Source of the DNA: a virus
Strand: one strand, 5' to 3'
DNA length: 35,620 nucleotides
Virus record (IMG/VR): IMGVR_UViG_3300046817_000616
Location: 1 to 35,620 of that record
In this document: in pieces, positions 31,929 to 35,620 of the stretch
How positions within the stretch are numbered: position 1 is the first letter of the stretch
Layout: every line of letters starts with the position of its first letter
Program-made: the position numbers and the translations under genes
The notes under the pieces: generated by a model
The model's database searches: none
What the model was told of the DNA's origin: nothing
The model's input: only the letters and a program-made list of their open reading frames with translations

Positions 31929-31958
31929 TGCGGCCGCGTTGCACGATACGCGGCCGCA
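31929..31958 (+). terminator. GC-rich terminator-like hairpin
   Basis: A 10-bp perfect stem (31929-31938 with 31949-31958) with a ten-base loop lies twelve bases past the stop codon. It is followed by alternating TA bases and not a clean T run, so efficiency is uncertain. Confidence 0.6.
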
Positions 31959-32006
31959 TATATATATATGATTTTACTGGTAACAATTTAAATTTGTTGA
32001 TTATTT

Positions 32007-32018
32007 TGTGTGCACACA
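32007..32018. repeat. 12-base perfect palindrome TGTGTGCACACA
   Basis: This palindrome lies in an AT- and CA-rich gap between two genes (31959-32059). A single GTAAC is at 31980-31984. It could be a protein-binding site; no promoter with good boxes was found around it. Confidence 0.45.
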
Positions 32019-32059
32019 CATACACAATACACATAGGTGAGAACAAGTTAAGCATTGCT

Positions 32060-32099
32060 GCATTGATTAGCAGCCCCTTAAATGGCGGCTAATCAATGC
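32060..32099. repeat. Perfect 12-bp inverted repeat with 16-base loop
   Basis: The arms GCATTGATTAGC (32060-32071) and GCTAATCAATGC (32088-32099) are exact complements. It may be an operator for a dimeric protein or an RNA hairpin in the leader of the gene at 32136. No T tract follows. Confidence 0.7.
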
Positions 32100-32135
32100 G
32101 AGCATAGTGCATCGCAGATTGGGAGAAGCAGAATC

Positions 32136-32348
32136 ATGGTCGAGCAACCTATTGTGGGCCAGCTTACGGTGTATGTCACAATGGATTACCGGAAGCCCGG
32201 GAAGCACAATGCGCAAAGCACGTGGAGCAAGTTGGTAACGATTCACACGGAGCATCATGTCACAATTGAACAGGCCCATGAGGCTTTGACCGAATGGAAA
32301 AAGGTCAACCAGAACGTCGTCGGGAAGTTCACAGCGGCTCTGTATTAA
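32136..32348 (+). CDS. Small hypothetical early protein
   Basis: From ATG 32136 this is 70 residues: VGQLTVYVTMDYRKPGKHNA, then STWSKLVTIHTEHHVTIEQA and a helical end. The in-frame ATG 32082 lies inside an inverted repeat without a ribosome binding site, so 32136, which has GGGAG upstream, is preferred. No family was recognised. Confidence 0.6.
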   Translation: MVEQPIVGQLTVYVTMDYRKPGKHNAQSTWSKLVTIHTEHHVTIEQAHEALTEWKKVNQNVVGKFTAALY

Positions 32349-32352
32349 GATC

Positions 32353-32589
32353 ATGACAAAAGGATCATCGGGCGCACCCAGGCAATACTGGGAAGGTAGT
32401 CACCCCCTCAAGTGCCAAATCAGGGGTGAGAACATCGTGATGTCGTTCATAGATGGTAGCACAGGCAGTGGGTCCTGGGCTATCATGTGTAACGAGTGTC
32501 ACAAGGTGTTCGGCAAGGGCTTGGGCATCGGCAAGGGTCAGAGGTTCGTCATGCAAGGTGACGGGCGCTTCTTGAAAGTCAGCCCCTGA
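32353..32589 (+). CDS. Small conserved protein with Cys pair, possible zinc ribbon
   Basis: This 78-residue protein has GSWAIMCNECHKVFGKGLGI followed by GKGQRFVMQGDGRFLKV. Cys at the C-x2-C pair is followed by His, with one further Cys (LKCQI) upstream. The pattern CxxC...G.GLG.G.GQ is shared by many small phage proteins of unknown function. It starts four bases after the preceding stop. Confidence 0.65.
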   Translation: MTKGSSGAPRQYWEGSHPLKCQIRGENIVMSFIDGSTGSGSWAIMCNECHKVFGKGLGIGKGQRFVMQGDGRFLKVSP

Positions 32590-32597
32590 CGCTAGAA

Positions 32598-32647
32598 GTA
32601 ACAATTCGTAACAGAGACACACCTAGGAGCCCTGGGTGTGTTATAAT
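32598..32647 (+). promoter_or_regulatory. Promoter with GTAAC pair and dyad in the spacer
   Basis: GTAAC at 32598 and 32608 (10-bp period) precede TATAAT at 32642-32647, which starts 34 bases after the last repeat. No -35 consensus is present. Instead an 11-bp dyad with one G-T pair (32617-32627 with 32631-32641) fills the space and ends against the -10 box. It probably drives the cluster 32670-34772. Confidence 0.75.
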
Positions 32648-32669
32648 AAACAATTAACCGGAGCCCTGG

Positions 32670-32867
32670 ATGAACACCCCCTCAAACAAGCCACAGTCCA
32701 AACCTATCCAGCAGATGACCAAGATTGAGATGGAAGAGGCCATCAAGAAGTATAGGTTTGTATTGCATAAACTTCACAAGGAGATAGCAGATAAAGACCT
32801 GGAAATCGGGCGTTTGAATGACATCATCAACAGGTATGAGAAGAGAGAGGGTAAATCAAATGGCTAA
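32670..32867 (+). CDS. Small coiled-coil protein
   Basis: This 65-residue protein has a polar start (TPSNKPQSKPIQQ) and then a continuous charged helix (KLHKEIADKDLEIGRLNDII) with leucine or isoleucine at heptad positions, a probable dimeric coiled coil. GGAG lies before the ATG. It is the first gene behind the promoter at 32598. No function can be assigned. Confidence 0.7.
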   Translation: MNTPSNKPQSKPIQQMTKIEMEEAIKKYRFVLHKLHKEIADKDLEIGRLNDIINRYEKREGKSNG

Positions 32868-33123
32868 TGGCCAAAACAGAGAAAAGCGGAAGATCACTCG
32901 GGTGAGTGGGTTCACGCAGATCAAGCACACAATCGAGATGTCAATCGATTGGGAAGACTATGCCGCTTGGGAAAACGGCATGCTCATCCAGAATGCGTTC
33001 CCCTATTTGACGCCTGATGAGCGCGAGTTTCTCATGACGGGCATCACCGCTGAAGAGTGGAACAAGGTGTTCGCCAAAGGCCCCGGCAACGAGGTCGAAG
33101 GCGAAGACGGGAGCGAGAAATGA
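32860..33123 (+). CDS. Conserved small early protein (DEREFLMTGIT-type)
   Basis: From ATG 32860 this is 87 residues. It has YAAWENGMLIQNAFPYLTPD and EREFLMTGITAEEWNKVF, a segment frequent in small phage proteins of unknown function. The ATG overlaps the end of the preceding gene, and the stop overlaps the next start as ATGA. An in-frame ATG at 32818 lies inside the coiled-coil gene and is not preferred. Confidence 0.72.
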   Translation: MANGQNREKRKITRVSGFTQIKHTIEMSIDWEDYAAWENGMLIQNAFPYLTPDEREFLMTGITAEEWNKVFAKGPGNEVEGEDGSEK

Positions 33124-33341
33124 GGGAAGCTAGAAAGTTCAGGGACCCTTACGCAGACATCAAGCGCACCAGTGCGATGTCGGGTCCGTGGAAGCGGAAA
33201 CGCGACGGCCGGATCACGGGAGTGATTCTGGCGATTGCAATCGGGTTGCTCATGGCGCTTGCTGTTATGGCATGGGCTACGGAGTGCACCACGGACGCAG
33301 AGTGCAAGTGCACGACTGACTGCTTGGAGCCTGCAAAATGA
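33120..33341 (+). CDS. Small single-span membrane protein with Cys-rich tail
   Basis: This 73-residue protein has a basic N terminus (SGPWKRKRDGR), one transmembrane helix (ITGVILAIAIGLLMALAVMA), and a short tail with four cysteines (ECTTDAECKCTTDC). The positive-inside rule places the tail in the periplasm, where the cysteines could form disulfides. ATG 33120 overlaps the preceding stop (ATGA). A lysis or superinfection role is possible but not shown. Confidence 0.65.
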   Translation: MREARKFRDPYADIKRTSAMSGPWKRKRDGRITGVILAIAIGLLMALAVMAWATECTTDAECKCTTDCLEPAK

Positions 33342-33538
33342 GCATGATCTGTCTTGTTACGTGCTACGATCAGAAGAACGTAGACGAGGAAGAAGATGCG
33401 ATCATGGCGATCTTCATCAGCTCAGATGATGCGCATGAATTTGCAAATGAGCTGATCAAAGCAGGGCGCACAGAAGTGTACGTCGAGGAACGTACGTTGC
33501 ACTCTGGACAACCAAATCGACCAGGCTGGAATCTATGA
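33338..33538 (+). CDS. Small acidic hypothetical protein
   Basis: This 66-residue protein has MSMICLVTCYDQKNVDEEED, a SSDDAHEFANELI helix and a VYVEERTL strand, suggesting a small alpha/beta fold. It overlaps both neighbours as ATGA. No family was recognised. Confidence 0.62.
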   Translation: MSMICLVTCYDQKNVDEEEDAIMAIFISSDDAHEFANELIKAGRTEVYVEERTLHSGQPNRPGWNL

Positions 33539-33651
33539 TCATGATCATTTTGTGCGCACTAGCAGGTGCGTTCTTCGGCGGCTGGTTAGGCCTCGTTTGT
33601 GGGGGTCTGATCGGTCTTGTTTTGATAGCTATCTTTGGAGAAGCTGAATGA
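33535..33651 (+). CDS. Tiny hydrophobic membrane peptide
   Basis: This is a 38-residue open frame that begins MIMIILCALAGAFFGGWLG and ends in a second glycine-rich hydrophobic stretch and FGEAE. It is all hydrophobic except the acidic end. It overlaps the previous stop and the next start, both as ATGA, which strongly supports translation. Glycine zipper-like spacing suggests membrane insertion. It could be a toxin-like, holin-like or exclusion peptide. Confidence 0.65.
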   Translation: MIMIILCALAGAFFGGWLGLVCGGLIGLVLIAIFGEAE

Positions 33652-33935
33652 CAAAGTACAAGGGCCAGTATAAGGCCAAGAATACAGGATCACCGCGGCC
33701 GTTCCAGACGGATTACGCGGGCGCATGGCGCGGGCACTGCAAGACTCGGGAAAGCGCGATCATCGCGGCTACCAAGCACATAGTGCGAGATGGTTACAGC
33801 CGCGCAACCATCACGAACATCGACACTCAACAAGACGTCGCACGCATTCGGCTCAGCACCGATCGTCTGCGTGCCGTGATTGAAGTGGTCAAGCCCTTCA
33901 AGGCAATCACCCCCGCACTGAGGAGAATCAAGTGA
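33648..33935 (+). CDS. Small basic hypothetical protein
   Basis: This 95-residue protein has TKYKGQYKAKNTGSPRPF, then ESAIIAATKHIVRDGYSRAT and an alternating strand and helix end. It is strongly basic and could bind nucleic acid. It is coupled to both neighbours by ATGA and GTGA overlaps. No family was recognised. Confidence 0.62.
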   Translation: MTKYKGQYKAKNTGSPRPFQTDYAGAWRGHCKTRESAIIAATKHIVRDGYSRATITNIDTQQDVARIRLSTDRLRAVIEVVKPFKAITPALRRIK

Positions 33936-34246
33936 ACATCCTCTTCCGCAACTACTTGATTCTCAACGATCATCGGGATGCGACAGCTGGTGATGTCAAG
34001 GAACTGTTTGGGTTGAAGCAGAACACACCATGGCCTGCTGAAGGCATGAAGATCCAGGTGATCCAAGGCACGATTTGCTGGGTCTATCCCCTGCGCAAGG
34101 GCGAGGGCTTCAAGCTCAGGGCATATTGCAGCTGCAGGTTCTGCGGCAAGGCAGTCCCCATCGGCAGGCTTCGCCAGCACGTGGAAGGCCACTCCAACAA
34201 TGAAGTGAACATCATGCGCGTGGAGGCTGAACATGGAAATGCATGA
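33932..34246 (+). CDS. Small protein with C2H2-type zinc finger
   Basis: This 104-residue protein begins MNILFRNYLILNDHRDATAG and carries CRFCGKAVPIGRLRQHVEGH, a C-x2-C-x11-H-x3-H zinc finger, near residues 70-89. Many phages encode a similar short protein with this layout. It may bind DNA or RNA. GTG start in a GTGA overlap with the preceding gene. Confidence 0.7.
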   Translation: MNILFRNYLILNDHRDATAGDVKELFGLKQNTPWPAEGMKIQVIQGTICWVYPLRKGEGFKLRAYCSCRFCGKAVPIGRLRQHVEGHSNNEVNIMRVEAEHGNA

Positions 34247-34772
34247 ACTCATGACCACGGCCGAGATACTTCGGCGGTTGCAGAAGAACAGCACGGCACT
34301 GTTCATTGTGATGGTCGGCCCCCCTGGATCTGGCAAGAGCACACTGGCGCACGAGATCTGTCGGTTCTACGATGTGCGTCGGTTTAGCACAGATGAGAAG
34401 CTCGAGATCTTGCATAAGCATGGTGTGTTGAACGAGAAGAGCTTTCCTAAGATCCCATTTGGCAACCTGATGCGCAAGATGAAGTTTGACATCTGGCAGC
34501 ATGCGAACATGGGCAAGGGGGTGCTAATAGACCAGACCAGCATGACCGAAGAATCTAGGTCATTCAAGATCGAGTGGGCACCCCCTCACTTCTACAAGGT
34601 CTGCATTGACTGCACGGGATTGACCGTGGATCAGATGGATTCGCGTGTTCGCGACAGAGTTGCACGCGGGGGCCGGCATATCCCGAGACATAGGATTGCC
34701 GACATGGTAAGGGCCTACGAACCCCCGGCGCTGAGTGAAGGGTTTGACCTGATCATTCGCCTTCAGCAATGA
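34233..34772 (+). CDS. P-loop kinase (AAA_33 / polynucleotide kinase-like)
   Basis: This 179-residue protein has Walker A GPPGSGKST (29-37), FSTDEKLEIL, the helical KMKFDIWQHANMGKGVLIDQ segment ending in a strand and Asp, and the lid segment RVRDRVARGGRHIPRHRI. This matches the kinase domain of T4 polynucleotide kinase and zeta-type ATPases. No phosphatase domain is attached. It may phosphorylate DNA or RNA 5' ends or a nucleotide. GGAGG lies six bases before the ATG. Confidence 0.82.
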   Translation: MEMHELMTTAEILRRLQKNSTALFIVMVGPPGSGKSTLAHEICRFYDVRRFSTDEKLEILHKHGVLNEKSFPKIPFGNLMRKMKFDIWQHANMGKGVLIDQTSMTEESRSFKIEWAPPHFYKVCIDCTGLTVDQMDSRVRDRVARGGRHIPRHRIADMVRAYEPPALSEGFDLIIRLQQ

Positions 34773-34779
34773 GTGAGGT

Positions 34780-34830
34780 GTAACGAAGGTGTAACACGAG
34801 TTTACACGAGTAGCCGCTGTGCGATATAAT
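34780..34830 (+). promoter_or_regulatory. Strong promoter with GTAAC pair for the primase-like gene
   Basis: GTAAC at 34780 and 34791 precedes TTTACA (34801-34806) and TATAAT (34825-34830) with an 18-bp spacer. The boxes and flanks closely match the promoters at 4941 and 30661. The start would be near 34837, right before a structured leader. Confidence 0.85.
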
Positions 34831-34837
34831 GATTTTA

Positions 34838-34931
34838 CGCAGCCACTCGGCTGTGCGGCTCTTGGTGCAGAGTGTGTCGTGAGACACGGTGGAACAAAGG
34901 CAATGGGGTAGCTCCCCATTGCCTCCACTCT
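34838..34931 (+). ncRNA. Structured leader RNA before the primase-like gene
   Basis: The first hairpin pairs 34838-34844 with 34849-34855. A three-way junction follows: outer stem 34869-34874 with 34926-34931, arm one 34875-34878 with 34883-34886 closed by a GUGA tetraloop, and arm two an 11-bp perfect stem 34898-34908 with 34914-34924. The single-stranded linker between the arms is about eleven bases. There is no T tract. It begins at the expected transcription start and is either a cis-acting leader or a small RNA. No known class was recognised. Confidence 0.6.
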
Positions 34932-34970
34932 TCAGCTAGGGTCTAATCGCTGCACTAACCCGAGATTCTC

Positions 34971-35620
34971 TTGGCCACATTTCTTTTTGCCGCACCTGCC
35001 CCAGCTCCCTGGGATAAAGAATCTGTTGAGTTCATGGAATATGACCTAAGTAGGTCAGTCCTAATTCCTACTGATCTTGGCGCATATCCAATCGCTAAGA
35101 CCAAGTATAGTGCGCCCGCCTACTGCATACCTTATACAGGTAATGACAACCTCTGGCGTTGCCGCATCAATCGAGAAGAAAATAAGTACATCTCCACACC
35201 TGGTGCCACACCAGATTTGTGGCTCCCCCCTGGCACAGATCTTCTTGAGATGTATGAAGGTGACTTATACATCATAGAAGGTGAAAAGAAAGCTGCTGCA
35301 GTTTACAAACACTGGAATCTAGCCTCAGTTGTAGGTATAGGAGGATGCTGGAACGCAGTACGCAAAAGCGAGAAGAACGAAAGCTATAGCTTAATCGATA
35401 AGCTACAGCTTTTGATACAACCAGGACGCACAGTACATGTGATTCTGGATGGGGATGTAATAGAGAATAAGAATGTTGGACGAGCAGCACTGACACTGCA
35501 GTCTTGCATTGAGGCATTGAATGCGACTATGCATCTGTACACCCCACCAGTAGAATGGAAGGGGGTGGACGATTGGATCTTTCAAGATAAAGATGCAGTC
35601 CCAGGTCGCTTAGTTCTAGT
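34971..35620 (+). CDS. Primase-like protein (DUF3854/Toprim-type), truncated by the window end
   Basis: The open frame runs to the end of the window, giving at least 216 residues. It has FMEYDLSRSVLIPTDLGAYP, then KTKYSAPAYCIPY, then the Toprim-like core YIIEGEKKAAAV with the metal-binding Glu, GIGGCWNAV, and VILDGDV with acidic residues. These are hallmarks of phage primase-helicase proteins with a DUF3854 domain. TTG 34971 gives a good N terminus (MATFLFAAPAPAPWD if initiated with Met) but lacks a clear ribosome binding site; ATG 35034 is an alternative. A helicase part may follow beyond the window. Confidence 0.75.
   Translation, partial: MATFLFAAPAPAPWDKESVEFMEYDLSRSVLIPTDLGAYPIAKTKYSAPAYCIPYTGNDNLWRCRINREENKYISTPGATPDLWLPPGTDLLEMYEGDLYIIEGEKKAAAVYKHWNLASVVGIGGCWNAVRKSEKNESYSLIDKLQLLIQPGRTVHVILDGDVIENKNVGRAALTLQSCIEALNATMHLYTPPVEWKGVDDWIFQDKDAVPGRLVL

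Noticed and set aside
34838-34931. A tRNA gene in the leader before the primase-like gene.
   Set aside because: The fold lacks a T-arm sequence, an acceptor stem of seven pairs and a plausible anticodon arm.
1-35620. CRISPR array, integrase, attachment sites, insertion sequences or a phage RNA polymerase.
   Set aside because: None was seen. The GTAAC repeats are too short and close to be CRISPR, and no recombinase or transposase motifs were found.

Overview
The window is part of the genome of a tailed, double-stranded DNA phage with a podovirus-like virion plan. It has a P22-type large portal, a HK97-like capsid protein, adaptor and nozzle-type tail proteins, three large internal or ejection-type proteins, one long tail fibre, and no tape measure, sheath or tail-tube genes. 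There is no single-subunit RNA polymerase, so it is not a T7-like autographivirus, and no integrase, repressor or attachment site was seen. No endolysin or holin was recognised; lysis genes may lie outside the window. A phage-encoded PEP-CTERM protein suggests a Gram-negative host with an exosortase system, most likely a betaproteobacterium; this is inference.

Layout: (1) 1-8264, plus strand. A terminator-flanked PEP-CTERM gene is followed by replication and repair genes: a separate 3'-5' exonuclease, a family A polymerase without exonuclease, a Cas4/RecB-like Fe-S nuclease, a VRR-NUC nuclease and a SNF2-like ATPase. A promoter then drives a regulator-like protein and a nucleotide cassette: DUF1599-like protein, a thymidylate synthase-fold enzyme with an Asp at the substrate-choosing position, an all-alpha NTP pyrophosphohydrolase and dCMP deaminase, then an HNH endonuclease. 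(2) 8182-30632, minus strand. This is one virion block read leftwards from a strong promoter at 30661-30689: small-terminase-like protein, a 750-residue protein with a metallopeptidase-like domain, large terminase, portal, small head proteins, scaffold, capsid, decoration and tail proteins, ejection proteins and fibre. (3) 30633-31096, a divergent control region. (4) 31097-35620, plus strand, a run of small early-type genes joined by ATGA/GTGA overlaps, a P-loop kinase, and a primase-like gene cut by the window end.

A shared control theme links the blocks. Short direct repeats of GTAAC with a 9-11 bp period lie upstream of sigma-70-like -10 boxes at 4911, 31461, 32598 and 34780, and beside the divergent region at 30702 and, more degenerate, at 30969. 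Three proteins that share one small domain (G-x-F ... KTT-x-x-C-I-A-W-Y-K) sit directly downstream of three of these sites. Repeats plus domain may form a phage-specific regulatory circuit, and this is the most interesting candidate system here. Other notable items are the phage PEP-CTERM surface protein with a switch-like leader, a structured leader RNA before the primase gene, a VRR-NUC/SNF2 junction that may need frameshifting, and a virion-block protein combining a Tat-like motif with HExxH.
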